This document shows positions 36,484 through 48,940 of a DNA stretch of 64,000 nucleotides, piece by piece. Each line of letters starts with the position of its first letter. The first letter of the stretch is position 1. Below the pieces are notes generated by a model. That model saw nothing but the letters and a program-made list of their open reading frames with translations, did not search any database and was not told where the DNA came from. Source of the stretch: Saprospiraceae bacterium (GTDB lineage: Bacteria > Bacteroidota > Bacteroidia > Chitinophagales > Saprospiraceae); assembly GCA_016710265.1 (NCBI GenBank), contig JADJJL010000001.1:248001-312000 (forward strand). The letters run 5' to 3'. The position numbers and the translations under genes were made by a program.

Positions 36484-38208
36484 CTAATCTCTTACAACAA
36501 TCTTCTCCGTTTTCACCACCGCTCCTCTCTCATAAATCACTACCGAGTAAACTCCCGCCGGCAACTGCTCAATATCAATCACATTACTACCCTGAAAGAC
36601 GCGCTCACGACGAATGGTTTGTCCTTGTGCATTAATTAGATAAAGGTACATACTTTCAGGCAGATAGTCATATACATTTAGCACGAAGTGATCAGAAGCA
36701 GGGTTTGGAAAAATGTCGGATTTAATCTCAATTTTTCCTTCGTCATTAGTTGCTGAGGTTCCCACATTCAGTGTCCTACATAGAGTATCTGAACCATATT
36801 TATTCTTAACAATGAGACAGACTTCATAGACGCCATCCTTCTCAAAGCAATGGATCGGAGATGTATCCCTACTTTGTGTACCATCACCAAGATCCCAATA
36901 CCATTCTGGCTCGGATTCCTCTGTCAAATATCCGCTTAGATCCACAAACTCAAAGCAACGGTATCTAGAGGTATCCTGATCATATCGCCACCATGCCCAT
37001 GGGATATTATCAATTCCCAAGGTATCGCAGCTACTTCCATCAACTGGCCCAAGTCGAAAATTTGGCATATTAGGAATACCATAACCGCCTAATGTTTTTA
37101 ATACAAAACTATTTGATCTGGGTAAGACAAGCCTTTCCTAGTTCATTAGGTTTATTTATTCGATGCATTACAAAGTTACTATATGCATTAGAGATGTAGA
37201 TTCTGCCATCTGGACCGAGTTGATGTAAGTTATATTGTGAACCCCAAGCAGTTTGACTTTCTATTGTATCAATTAAATTAAGGTTAATAAATGATTCTGG
37301 ATTTTGTAAGTCAATTTGGTATAAATTCTTTTGTTCACTGTAATATAAATATCTAGAATTAGGTGAAAAGCTTATGCCTGAAAAACTTGATGTTGGATAA
37401 TTTTCCATTCTAATAAATTCAAGCTCTCCTGTACAACGATCAAATTTATAAAGTTTGATGTACAAACCTTCTGAGAATGTAATTGCATCCAATAAAGCAA
37501 AATACTCACCATTAGGTGAGAAAACCGCTTGACCAGCTCCTTCCGTAATTCTTGGACCAACGTTTTGGTAAGATAAAGTTGAAATTCCACTTGGACTCAC
37601 TAATATTTTATAAAAAATATTAGTATTTTCCTTATTTAATAAAATCCAATTATCGCGACCATTCGCATGTTTACATGATGTTAGACATCCACTATTTAAA
37701 GTATCATGAACTACATTTCCTCTATTAATGACTTTACTTGTAAATTTTTAATTTCTAAATAATTTAAATCCTTGAATGAAAATTTTGGTGAATTCAAGAC
37801 AATATTAATGTAAAACAGGTAGTTGTTAGAATCTGAGCTTGGATTATTCAAAAACATCACACCCTTGGCTTTACATGTAACCCATCCCAATACCTAATCC
37901 CCAAATTCGTAGCCCCAAGCACTTTTTAAAATTGGCATCTTCTACATCATAACCATTGGTATAATATAATAATTTCCTTCCTTATCGGAAATGGATGCAT
38001 TTGCTTCATAAATGTACAGCCTTCCTTTGTCTTGGTATGAAACTATCGGATTTCCTGAATTAAAATCTACAAAGCTTGTGCCCCATCTAGTATCTCCTTG
38101 GCCACCTGCATATCCAAACACCCAATTAAAATCATACCGCTGGCAATAACCAGCGGTATGATTTAATAGAATAAGGACAATTATTATAGTTCTTGTCAAT
38201 CCACTCAT
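36484..38208 (-). CDS. T9SS/PKD surface protein with WD-like domain (multiple frameshifts)
   Basis: Three open segments on the minus strand (38208-37942, 37600-37109, 37068-36484) belong to one protein of about 570 codons. It has a signal peptide and the opening RYDFNWVFGYAGG, a beta-propeller-like middle (FSPNGEYFALLDA, FSPNSRYLYYSE, LGPDGRIYISN), a PKD-type segment (WYWDLGDGTQSRD ... CFEKDGVYEV) and a T9SS domain (IFPNPASDHFVLN ... PAGVYSVVIY). The intervening bases read as coding in shifted frames (YYTNGYDVEDANFKK, FVLKTLGGYGIPNMPNF). At least four shifts are needed, so it is either a pseudogene or badly affected by consensus errors. Its ATG overlaps the stop of the preceding large gene. 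Confidence 0.7.
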
Positions 38209-41200
38209 TCGATCAATAATTTTTTCAAGATGACCTTGCCATTTAAATATTCAATCTTCAAAAAATAAATGCCACTATTAAAATTGGCTGTACTTAAATT
38301 AATCAAATTTAATGATTTTGTATTTTGTTCACTTGAATAATCGACCATGAATATCCAGTACGTCAATTTTGAGAATGTTAGTCCTTTATTTAAACTTTTT
38401 CAAGAATCACCCAGCTTTTGGCAGGATTAGGGTATAATCTGACACCATCTTCAAAGTTGGTATTTTTCGAACTCGTTACCACAGGCTCAGATGGAGGACA
38501 AAGTACATCATCATTGAATTCATATTCAATCGACTTAGTATATAACATTCTTGCAATAGATACAGCGTAGGAATTTTGATGAATACACTGATTAGCTATA
38601 GTAAAAATATTAGGTAGTATGCTGGAAGAAAGATATTCATTGCCCTGAATCAAGTATTGAATTAAGTGAAGATTTATTGCTTTTTCTTCTACTAGTATTG
38701 CATTGGTGGTAGTTAATAATAAAGCTTGAGTATACAAGTTATTCAATGTGCCTATTCTTTGAGATTCATTGCTATTCACCTCAGCTTCGTATTGTTCTCT
38801 GAAGTTAGTGAGTGTATTCAATTCTGCAGTTCTTTGAATCATTAATGCAGCAGTGTCAGCACCTTCTTGCGATAATTGTTGATCAATGGATTCTATCTGT
38901 GCACTTGAAGCGACGATTCCATTATTAATTGCCTTAATATTAGAATATGATGATTGAGATAGATTAGCACTTTTCCTAATCGCAACTCGAATCGCGTTAT
39001 AGTCATGCAATACACCGCTCTGGTTGTTAATAAAAAGCATCAACCAGATTTGATTGTCCTAATAATTCCGGAAATAGATTTAATTTTTCTAATAACTGAA
39101 TCCTTGAATTCCAACTCTGGCCGGTTGCAAAACTACCCCAATCGCTAAAGGGATCAGCTGTATATTCGTCTGTTGGGCTGACCAAGACATCTTCATCATT
39201 GTAAAATCTTAAGAATTTATCATCGTCATCTCCTACCGTATCTGCTCTTTGTGGAATAGCACAAGAAAAGTCCAGCAAGCAAGATTTATTATTTCCAGGA
39301 AGTGGATTAAACCAAATTGCAGGTGGAGTTGGAACTGGGAAGAAATCACTTGGGCCATTGGTAACATCAAATCTTGATCTCCTCATATTATCTACTGAAC
39401 CACTATGCAATGCTTCAAAATTGACAGCAGAGCCTGGCCAAGTATTGGAGTAGCCCAGTTTCTGAAATCCAATCCACGTCTCAGTACCACACTGTAGCCC
39501 ATAATTATTTTCGCTCATTATATTGTGCTTCAGATGAGACTGATCACAATCATTGGAAAAATAGATACCTGTTCCATTTCCGGGTGTACGATTGCAACAA
39601 TAAGTGTTATATGGAGAACTTAGTACTGCAATTCCTATGCTATTAGGTGAAGCTGCTTTAAATCCTGTTATGACATTACTTCTAAGAAAGCATCGTGGTG
39701 CATTTTGAAGATATATTCCGTGACTTCCGCCACTTTGATAAGTAATATTGTTACTGTATATATTTATCCTTTGATATGCAGTGATATCAATGCCTCTGCA
39801 ACCTGAAGGAATACTAAATTCAGTGTTATGATTATAAATATTAGCATTTCCCTGATTTGAACCTCCAGATCCAATGATAGCAATTCCAGCTTTAGCATTT
39901 GAATTCAAGCCATTCAGCTTATTAGAATAAATATTTAAGTTTGTCAAGCTGCTCGAGCCAATTAAATAAATTCCATATTTGTTAAAGTATAATTTCTGGC
40001 TATTACTAATTTGAAGATTCCTGTTATTCATTTCGTCTAGATAAAATCCCCAGCCACAATTATCAATAGTATTTAAATCAGCTGATAAATTAGAACTTTT
40101 AACTGCTACTCCCATTTCGCAGTTTTCAATTAGATTATCATTAACAGTTAAGCTCGCACAATCAGAGGCGATTAAGGCTGCCCCATTCTCGAATGCTGCA
40201 GAATATAACAATTCTTTTGCATGATTTCTATTCATAATTAGAATTGACTTATTAGCTCTTACTCCAGCACCAATTCCAAAAAACTCATTGTTGTCATTTA
40301 CAGAAATTAAAGTTGTAAATTGCAAATTAACCCCGGCCCATGTCTTATTCTGAGTACCTGATTTGGTTGGTTCATTTGGATAAGCTGGTAAATATGTCCC
40401 ATTGCTTACAAAATGATTTCTGAGAATTCTTGTATCTCCCGCAATTCCTCCTAAAACATTTATACCAATATAGTTTCTATCAAAAGTATTTCCTTCAAGT
40501 CCCGAAGATGTTGCACCTTCATGAAAATCTATACCAATATGAGCATCGTAAATTTTATTATTGAATGCAGCTATTCTACCACCACTCACTACAATACCTT
40601 GATACATAATTCCATTGCATGGGTGATAATCACTTGAATGCGTATAAAAGAAATTACCATTATTTATTTCTATCGAAGCTCCTTCTCCCATATAAATTAT
40701 TTTATCCAGAAATGACTGACTTCTATCTATTCTTAAGTTTCCATTAATGCAAATTGGGGTATTTCTTCCAATAGTTGAACTTGGAATCAATGTGGCAGAA
40801 ATATTGGTTACTGAGCTCTGATTAATACCTACTGTAAAACCAGTGGGACAGTTGCACAAAGGAACTGGATCATTAATACAATCTATTACAACTGGCTTAG
40901 ATATAGATTTAGTTTTTCCACATGCATCAGTTATTGTTAATGTAACTGTAAATGTACCTTGAGCTAAATATGTATGAGTCGGAGTTCTTAAATTGCTGGT
41001 TTGTGAATCTCCAAATTCCCAATAATAGTCGTAAGTAGGATGGTCAGGATCTGGAGCAAAATGAACTTCATTACAATTTAAATCAAAGGTAAAATCAGCT
41101 TCAAAACAATCTTTAGTCACTACAATATCATCTAGCATCAGCCATTTTTCTGTTTCATTAGTTGTAAAAATTACATATCTAATTGGAAAGGAAAAATTAT

Positions 41201-43160
41201 TTACAAAAGGAGTAAGAGTATATGTCATAAAATTTGGATCATTACTGCATGTCGGTCCTTGCATTATCGCAATATTAGTAATATCAAGATCTGCAATTAA
41301 TTCTGGGTCATAAACACTATTTGTCCCACAATTTGTTATTGTTGGTCCAATATTAACTCTTGCTTGCAAAGGATGACAAGGATAAGTTTCTGATGCATAT
41401 ATACTCATCATAGAGGCAGAATTGCCTGATGATGCCTTGAACGAAATATAAGCTGTGCAACCAGTCATTATTGGCTCTTGGAGTGGAACCGCAATCGCCT
41501 CTAAACTCTCACTTCCACCATAAAATTTGTAATAGATATCTCCATTAAAAAAACATCTATCAGGAGTATTGGTGATTTTGCCTTCATATATCCAATTGCC
41601 TCCTAATGCATAGTGGATTAACCTGCCGCCATCGTCTGCAAAATCATCAAATCCCTTAAGGCATGTTAAATTTTGACAAGGGGGTACGTTATTACAATCT
41701 AGGCATGTGCCAGCTGCAATTAGTAAAGTTGTATTTAATTGTTTACAATCACACCCTGTTATAGTATAACCGAGAAGGTAAGGAACTTTAGAATGCATAA
41801 CAACTTCATATCCATTTGATACCTTGACTATATCAATATCAGTAGGATTTCCAAAATTATCAATAACAAAAAGATCTGAAATAATTGCTAAAGGGTCATT
41901 AGATGCATCATTGCATAATAATGTTTCATCACTAATATAAAGTGGTTCATTTACACAAGCGTTGATTTCAACGGCACAACATTCCAAATAAGTTGGATAT
42001 CTTAAATGTATTCCTCTATCAGAATATGGAACTATAAAGCAGGATTGACTTGGAGTGCATTGATTATTGACTACATAACCTAAACCACATAATATCTCTC
42101 TTTCATTTGCTGTCAACATATATCTTTCCTCATCATCATCAAACGAAGGTGCCATTAAGTAGTTTGGGAAATTAGTTCCGTTGCAAGTTGGTTTTAAATG
42201 TACCAATGCATTGCCTCTATTTAATGGACCTCCCAATATCGGATTGTCAAATACAAAAATATCCCTTCCACTATTATTACAGCTATTCAATATAAGGTTT
42301 TCGAGATCAGGTATATTTGAATTTGTATGCCAACAATTTAATAAACAATTACTTGTAAAAACTGGATAAGATACTACTCCTGTTACTCCTTGCTCTTTTA
42401 CTGTTAGATACTTATCATAAAATGAAATCGAGTTAAAATTCATTCCATGATCTATTCTAGAATTAAATCCAATAATATGATGAGCCTCATGCATCAATAC
42501 ACTATACAGATCAAAATCTAATGCTATTGGATCGAATGGGTTTGGTCGAATCCTCCAACGAGGATTAACTGGATTCGGATCATTGCTTGGGAATAATGGA
42601 TTAATGTGGATGTAACCATCTTCAGCTGAATTGTATTCTTCATAACCTCCATTAATCTTAATATATGCTTTATCGGTAATACTTGCATCACAGCTATTAT
42701 TGGATGCTAAATATTCAAAATATGGTGAAGCAGACGCCAATGAGGGATCTTGTTGATCCATATCTATTTTTATTATTACTCTTTGTTCATTACTACAATC
42801 CTGATTGAAGGTTCTCCTTAGGACTATAGTGGACAATTCTGTGAATACTTCGCACGCTATCATTTGATAATCTGCTGGAACATCGCAAAATATTAATGTA
42901 AAATAACCAACTTCACATTCATCAATATTTACACATGCGGGTGAAGTAAATTTAGGTATGACATTTCCAAATCTATCAAGAAGAAATGAATCCTTATTAT
43001 AGTTTGGTGGTGGCGGTGGAGCTATATGTACTCCACAATAGCCAGCATTTTGAGATCTAATTAGATTGTTTGTAAAAAAAAGAAATACTATTAAAATTAA
43101 TGATAATTTAGGTGCCTCAGTTTTCAGTTTTATAATTATATTAAAATAATTATATTTCAT
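38205..43160 (-). CDS. giant surface protein: HExxH, PKD, beta-helix, T9SS (frameshifts)
   Basis: About 1,650 codons. The start at 43160 gives a signal peptide (LSLILIVFLFFTNNLIRSQ). A zinc-protease-like HEAHHIIGF motif (coding bases about 42472-42499) lies in the N-terminal domain, but the metzincin third ligand position is Ser. A PKD domain follows (YYWEFGDSQTSN ... TYLAQGTFTVTLTITDACG), then a long right-handed beta-helix (IDRNYIGINVLGG, NLQISNSQKLYFNKYGIYL), a helical region, and a T9SS sorting domain (RLYPNPAKSWVILEK, then in another frame LDIHGRLF and NSGIYFLKIEYLNGKVILKKLL). The frame changes near 39030 in a TTTTT run and again within the sorting domain. It is probably a surface adhesin or hydrolase. 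A promoter sits at 43346. Confidence 0.75.
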
Positions 43161-43345
43161 TATTGACCTATCAAGTATTCCCTTAATATTTGTTTCAAGC
43201 CAAGTTTTAAACTTAATTTGAATGAAGTACAAACACGAGAATGTAAATAAAAAGTTTGGCTCTCTTTCGCGAGTAAGTTTATCGATTAGCTTAAGTCGCT
43301 TTGTTGTTAGGCCATGCAACCAATGTGTGATCATCTTTGAATTAA

Positions 43346-43375
43346 CAAAGTTACCATTTTCCGGGGAGATTACAA
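43346..43375 (-). promoter_or_regulatory. promoter of giant surface protein
   Basis: On the minus strand, TTG (43375-43373) and TAacTTTG (43353-43346) are 19 bases apart, a complete Bacteroidota promoter. Transcription would begin near 43338, giving a leader of about 178 bases before the start codon at 43160. The frame is open through this leader up to 43385, but it carries no protein-like sequence. Confidence 0.6.
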
Positions 43376-43385
43376 TCTTTTTCAT

Positions 43386-43903
43386 TTTGAAATTGATTTA
43401 AGTTAAAAAATAATAATTACAGTCCATTTGGCCAATGCAATCTCAACTTGAACTGTAGCGAATTATTCATCTCCTTTACCAAATATACTTCCACTGATTG
43501 CCTCAGCCTATAAAAAATGAAGTCCAAGGTAATTTTCCGAGATTCTCCTGATTCTTCTGTGTTCCAAAGTATAAGGACCAGAGAATAGAAGACAAATATA
43601 CAATCTAAGTTTAAATAGGTTCCAAATAATTTGAAAAAAATTATAAAATCAAGGAAAACCCTTAGAAAAGTAAATCAGGGTAAACCATGAATATTTAAAA
43701 GTATTACTAATTATTTTAATACATATATATTTTTTTATTAAATATATATTTAATTGTATTATAAATAAATGAGTTTATTTTAGTGTTTTTATTTAAAAAA
43801 TAAATTTTCTCACCAATTAAACAAAGAATTGAATATTTTTCGTCCCTTAATCGAACAAGCAATTCAGGTTATGCTATAATATATTCTAAAACCTACAATT
43901 CCC
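43386..43903. other. AT-rich intergenic stretch, nothing recognised
   Basis: About 520 bases with very high AT content, especially 43690-43810, which is almost entirely A and T. No gene, tRNA, repeat array or strong hairpin was found. It separates the giant protein promoter from the end of the acyltransferase gene. Confidence 0.5.
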
Positions 43904-45147
43904 TCACTTAAACGGACTTCTTGGAGTCCATTCCAACTTAGGTTTTAGAAATTCTAAAATATGAGGAACAACCTTGTTGACCAATCTGGATTTATGGGCA
44001 ATGTAGGAATACAATTCCTCAGGCACTGCACCTATCGAAGATTTTATTTCAAGAGCGGTACGTGCAAAATTAATTTCCTGAGCCTTTCTTTCCATTCCTT
44101 CTTTCAGTAAACTCAAAAGCATATTGTGGTACAATTCAAACTTTTTATTCTGCGCCCTGGAATAACCTAAAAAATGTGCGTGCATGCATTTACCATCCAT
44201 GATGATGGAATAAAATCCGACCAGTTTTTCTTCATGTTTAACCAAAACCACAAAGTTTTTCCCCCAATTGCTTTTCATTTCTGAAAAATAATCTTCACTT
44301 AATTCCACCAGTTAAATCCCGCAGCGATGGCCACTTCCTATACAAACCAAAAATGGTACGACTATGCTCACAAATACCCTCATAATTTAGAGTTTCATAT
44401 TCCAAGGTTTTACCTGTGCTGAGAACTTTATTGACCTTGATGCGATTTGCTGTGAAGTGAGGATTTATAATCTTCCAGATTCTGCCATATTGGATCTAAA
44501 TGCATGATCATAGTAGGCTGCACCGTAAACTCATAATAAGATGGATACTTAAATCTACAAATTCCACCCAATCTTTGTGCGCTTGGTAAATCCTTTAAAA
44601 TAAATAAACTGGCGTTGATCTGCTTGGATTCAAAAAAATACTTGGTCAAGTGGGACATTATTTTCTCTCTTTCCAATTTACCAATGCTTTCATGAAAACA
44701 GATTCCATAAGGACCTGCAGCCAACATAGATCCCATCACTACTACCCGCATTTTGACGAGCTTAGCCAAAAACTGCTTCGCAGCAATGGCCACCTGGTCC
44801 AAATAACTGTGATCATGCCCCGTATGATCCTGAAGTTTGATCCTTTCCTCTGCATCAAAATCAAGAATTTCAAGCGAAAATCTGGCTATAGCCTTAGTTT
44901 CCTTCTTTACCACTCCAAAAATAGATTTGGTATTTTTAGGAGGTTGACTGTGCAAAACACTTAAGAATGGTGTACTTAAAAGCAAACTCTGGTCTGCTTC
45001 CGATTCCAATAAATCTTTAATGGACAGTATATTATCTACAAGTAAGACCTCATAAGGCGTATCCGCAATTCTGTCTTTACAGATACAATCAAACAGAGAG
45101 GCTGCATCCTTATTTGATTTCGAAAGGACTATTTCTTCGATTGGCAT
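43904..45147 (-). CDS. GNAT-fold (FemAB-like) acyltransferase candidate (two frameshifts)
   Basis: Reconstructed as one gene of about 413 codons. The first segment (45147-44428) opens PIEEIVLSKSNKDAASLFDC and includes FLSVLHS and LAKLVKMRVVVMGSMLAAGPYGICFH; the last (44308-43904) has NFVVLVKHEEKLVGFYSII and HAHFLGYSRAQNKKFELYHNML, the layout of BioF2/FemAB-like acetyltransferase domains. The bases between read as coding in a third frame (RIKVNKVLSTGKTLEYETLNYEGI), so two single-base shifts, near 44440 and 44310, break the gene. The substrate is unknown; relatives act on cell-envelope or lipid precursors. No signal peptide. Divergent from the coiled-coil lipoprotein gene. Confidence 0.6.
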
Positions 45148-45185
45148 TAAATTTGTTAGCTATTTCTGTTGGTTAAATCCCATGA

Positions 45186-46965
45186 ATGACTAGACATCAA
45201 CATCTTTTACAGTTCTCTTGTTTATTTTTGGCCCTATTTTTTGGTTCCTGTGTCAGTTCATCCAAATATAAAAATGAGTATAAAAACCACCAGGAAGCTC
45301 GCCTCCAATTGGCTCAGTTGGATCAAATAAAAAATGAAAGGGATTCCTTAAAAAAAGAACTTGATCTCAGCCAACTTACACTTCTCAAAACTGAAAAAAC
45401 ACTTATAGAATTTTATATTAAATACAAATCGCAAGAGCATTCCACCAATGGCGCTGAACAGACAGACCCATCCAGCTCTCAACAAAAATTAAAACTTCTC
45501 AACGATACACTAAGCGATTTAAAATTAACGATTTTATCTAAAAACAAAGAGCTAATTGATTTAAAATCCAAACACAAGATCCAGGAAGATAAATACAAGG
45601 ATCAGGATAAAAGAATTTCAGATCTTTTTAGTGCACTCTACAAGCAACGCACCGCCTATGACAGCTTGCAAGCAGAATACTACGCACTTCATAAATCAAA
45701 AAATCAAAATTCTGCCTCCAATAAAATTGACCCTGAGGAAAACAAAAAATTAAAAAAAGCGCTGAGCTCAAAAGACAGTGAGAACTTTCTTCAACAAAAG
45801 AAAATCGAAGAGAATAATTTTAAAATTTCTACACTACAAAATAAACTGGATTCAGTATCCATAGTCAATGAGAAATTATTGGCGCAAAACCAAGAACCTA
45901 AAAGAGATCCTGATTTGGATAAATCCAATGCAGACTTTTATCAATTACAATCAGAATACAATGCTCTAAAAAAAGAAAATGAGCTCGCTCTAAAAGTAGC
46001 CAATGAAAAGGAAGGCGAAATAGAAAATCACAAATCTGAAAATACAAAATTAAAAGAACAGTTAAAAGAAATTGAAAATACAAAAGCACAAATTATTGCA
46101 TTAGAATCAGAAATCACAAATAAAATGGGAAAACCCAGCTAAGTACATTAGAGACTGAAAATTCAAAATTAAAGGAACAACTTAAAGAAAGTGAAAATTC
46201 GAAAGCACAAATAAGCGTTTTAGAATCAGAAAATGCAAAATTAAAAGTACAATTAAATGAAGCAGAAAATGGGAAAATCCAATTAATCGCTTTGGAATCA
46301 GAAAATACAAAATTTAAAAAAGATCAGAAATCTTTACAATTCAAAATTGATTCTTTGATTCAACTTCAGAATAAAAAAGTCGAAAAAGAAGTTAAACCGA
46401 AAGAAAGCAAAACCGAAAGTATCAGCAATCGAAAAATAGATTCCCTTCAAAATCTCCTTGCACAAAAAGAACAAACCATTTCTGAGAAAGAGCGAGAAAT
46501 TAAAAGCATTCAATCAGAACTTTTGCAAAATCAAACCAACAAAGAAAAACAAAGCTCTACTGAACCAAAGCCAATCCTAACTCCAAATAAAACTGCGCTT
46601 CTCGAAAAACTTAAGAAAATTCCTGGAACGGAGGTCAACTTTCAAGATAAAACGGGTAACATTACCATCGATCTCCCACAATCGCAACTATTTACCACCG
46701 ATTTAATCACATTGACCCAAAAGGGATCTGAACTGATCATTAAAATCGCACAAACCATACAAAGCAGTGCCTTCCAGTCCGTCGAAGTGAGTGCCATCCA
46801 GGATGCGGCAAAGCTCGCAATGATCAAATAGAGCTCATGTTTGGCAGGGCCAAGGCTCTCGGTAAACTAATGAACATTTATGGCGTTAAGTCTGATAACT
46901 TTAGCTTTGGTTTACAACCGACCGGAGATAAGGAAAACATAAGAATCAGTCTCAGCCTAAAATAA
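45186..46965 (+). CDS. coiled-coil lipoprotein with divergent OmpA-like C-domain (frameshifts)
   Basis: Signal peptide with lipobox (LALFFGSC), so outer-membrane lipoprotein, then about 400 residues of heptad-rich coiled coil (repeated LESENxKLKxQL units). The C-terminal domain begins LEKLKKIPGTEVNFQDKTGNITIDLPQSQLF and has a shape like OmpA-family peptidoglycan-binding domains. The frame breaks near 46134 in an AAAA run, where the next frame continues the same coiled-coil repeats, and again near 46816, after which QIELMFGRAKALGKLMNIYGV leads to TAA at 46963-46965. About 593 codons in total. It probably links the outer membrane to peptidoglycan. The M43 protease gene starts one base later. 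Confidence 0.75.
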
Positions 46966-46966
46966 A

Positions 46967-48140
46967 ATGCGCATTGCACGGGTTTTAATTTCATTTATAT
47001 TTTGTTCATTCTATGTTTTTGTAATATTCGGACAAGGGTGCTATCCTTGACTCAAACGATGCTTCAATTCCTCCCACGCAAGAGCAATTAAATCCTAGAA
47101 CAATTCACGAAATTCAAGTCGTATTTCACATTGTTTATATAGATGTTTCTGAAAATATACCCAATGTCCTAATCTATTCCCAAATGGATGTACTTAATTA
47201 TATTTTCAATGAATACAACCCCAATTTTAACAACCAGATTCCTGAAATATTTAGATCCGTTGCCGCAAAACCGCAAATTCGATTTTGTCTTGCCAAAAAA
47301 GATCCTTTGGGACTAGCAACCAATGGAATCCTCAGGGTAAAAACCATGGTCGAAGACATCGGATGCAGAACCATGGGCAATCAAAAAATGATCATGGCAG
47401 CCAATTTGGGAGGCAGTCAAATCTGGGATCCTAAACGATACCTCAATGTGTTTATTGGTGCCAGAGAAAATTGCCCAAGAGCAGAAGCCATCTTTCCATG
47501 GAATGCAAGTTTGAGCACTGATGGTATAATTATAGACCCAAGACTTGTGGGTGTGCGACTATCAAGTCATCCCTTTCATTTGGGGTACACCCTCGTCCAT
47601 GAATTAGGTCATTACTTTGGTCTTTTGCATTTAAGTGTTAATTCCCAACCCGATGATTGTAGTCAGGATGATGGCATTGCAGATACTCCTCCCCAATCCA
47701 AAAATTATTTTGGATGTCCAATACATCCGTCCATTTCTTGTGGGCAGCCAAGTATGTTTATGAATTTTATGAGCCTGGTACAAGATGATTGTATGCATCT
47801 CTTTACAGTGGATCAGGTTCAAAAAATGAATGAAAATATCGTACTCTATCGCAGTGAACTTGGAGAATGTCTTCCGGTATTAGCTGATTCTGCAAAATGG
47901 GTGGTTTCTTATTCAGGAAACCACTTCGGTCAATGGATCGTTGGTACCACCGATGAAAGTCCCTGGTCGGCTGAAGTTTGTTTGATAGATATAGAAGGGA
48001 AAATTCGCATCTGCAATCAATATAACCAGGCTACCAGAACGGCTTTCCCAAAAAAACCTTTGCAGCTAAGTCCGGGCATCTATTTCATTCAATTTAAATC
48101 CGATATGAAACATCAAACTTATAAAATCGTTTACTATTAA
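46967..48140 (+). CDS. M43-family zinc metalloprotease with T9SS domain (frameshift)
   Basis: Reconstructed from ATG 46967 with a signal peptide (RVLISFIFCSFYVFVIFGQG). The frame breaks near 47040; the next frame gives the usual M43 entry (TIHEIQVVFHIVYIDV) and is open to 48140. The metzincin motif HELGHYFGLLH (HExxHxxGxxH) is complete, followed by a DDCSQDDGIADTP-type segment and the Met-turn-like MNFMSL. This is the pappalysin-type M43 architecture, with a T9SS-like C-terminus (VCLIDIEGKI ... LSPGIYFIQFK ... YKIVYY). It should be a secreted calcium/zinc endopeptidase. It is in line with the lipoprotein upstream and the DUF6438 lipoprotein 16 bases downstream. Confidence 0.85.
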
Positions 48141-48156
48141 ATAATTCTCCTACTCC

Positions 48157-48900
48157 ATGAAAACCTACCAAATCTGCTTTTTACTGTTGACTACTTTTTT
48201 GATCAACTCCTGTTCATCCAATAAAAAAATGCTCGATTCACAGAATTCAGAGGATCCTTTGCAACCAATGGTCAGTTTTAAAAAAACTCCTTGCTTTGGA
48301 AAATGCAAAGTTTATAAAATCAGTATCTATCAAGACGGATTGGCCATATTAGAAGGAATCGAACACATCGAAAAAACGGGTGTGCACTTCGGGCAACTTA
48401 GTAAAATTGATTTGGACAAACTGAAGAAGGATTTAAAATCACTGAATTGGAATTCTTACAAGGCAAGTTATTTTAAAAACATACCTGATCTTCCATCCAC
48501 TGAATTGCGATATTTTCATTCGCGCGATAGTATCCAAACCATTAAATCCAATACCTCGCTTCCCGATGAATTAGAATCTGTACAAACTAAAATTGCAGAA
48601 TTTGTAGATAAAGTTAAATGGACCGAAGTCATGAAAAAACATGAAATCAACAGTCCCAATAATATTTACAATGAAATACAAGTGGACATGGATTCAAGCC
48701 TGACACAAGAGATATTGGTGCAAAAATTTAACAGGTATGATTTAAAAGTAAAAGATAGAATTTCCATCTACATGAATTTTTGGTTGTTTACGTTCGACGA
48801 TCAAAAAATCACACCGTATGAAATGTTGATCTTACTTAGAAAAACACCCGGAGTGCGATTGGTAATGTTTAATAGGAAATTGGATTTGAGGGAGCATTAA
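48157..48900 (+). CDS. DUF6438 lipoprotein
   Basis: 247 residues: lipoprotein signal (FLLLTTFLINSC, Cys at about 19), then the DUF6438 phrase KKTPCFGKCKVYKISIYQDGLAILEG with two Cys at C-F-G-K-C, and GVHFGQLSKIDLDKLKKDL. The C-terminal third (about 165-247, VDMDSSLTQEILVQKFNRYDL ... LLLRKTPGVRLVMFNRKLD) is an additional small domain. Family function is unknown. It is probably co-transcribed with the M43 protease and lies in the outer membrane or periplasmic face of the inner membrane. Confidence 0.8.
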   Translation: MKTYQICFLLLTTFLINSCSSNKKMLDSQNSEDPLQPMVSFKKTPCFGKCKVYKISIYQDGLAILEGIEHIEKTGVHFGQLSKIDLDKLKKDLKSLNWNSYKASYFKNIPDLPSTELRYFHSRDSIQTIKSNTSLPDELESVQTKIAEFVDKVKWTEVMKKHEINSPNNIYNEIQVDMDSSLTQEILVQKFNRYDLKVKDRISIYMNFWLFTFDDQKITPYEMLILLRKTPGVRLVMFNRKLDLREH

Positions 48901-48940
48901 ATCATTTATTTAATTTGGTAAACAAGTTTTATTAAAAAAA

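Noticed and set aside
43161..43385. N-terminal extension of the giant surface protein
   Set aside because: A complete promoter lies inside it, and the signal peptide begins at 43160.
46100..46300. Programmed frameshift in the coiled-coil lipoprotein
   Set aside because: The break is at a plain AAAA run without slippery heptamer or downstream structure, and similar breaks occur in hflX, yidD and others.
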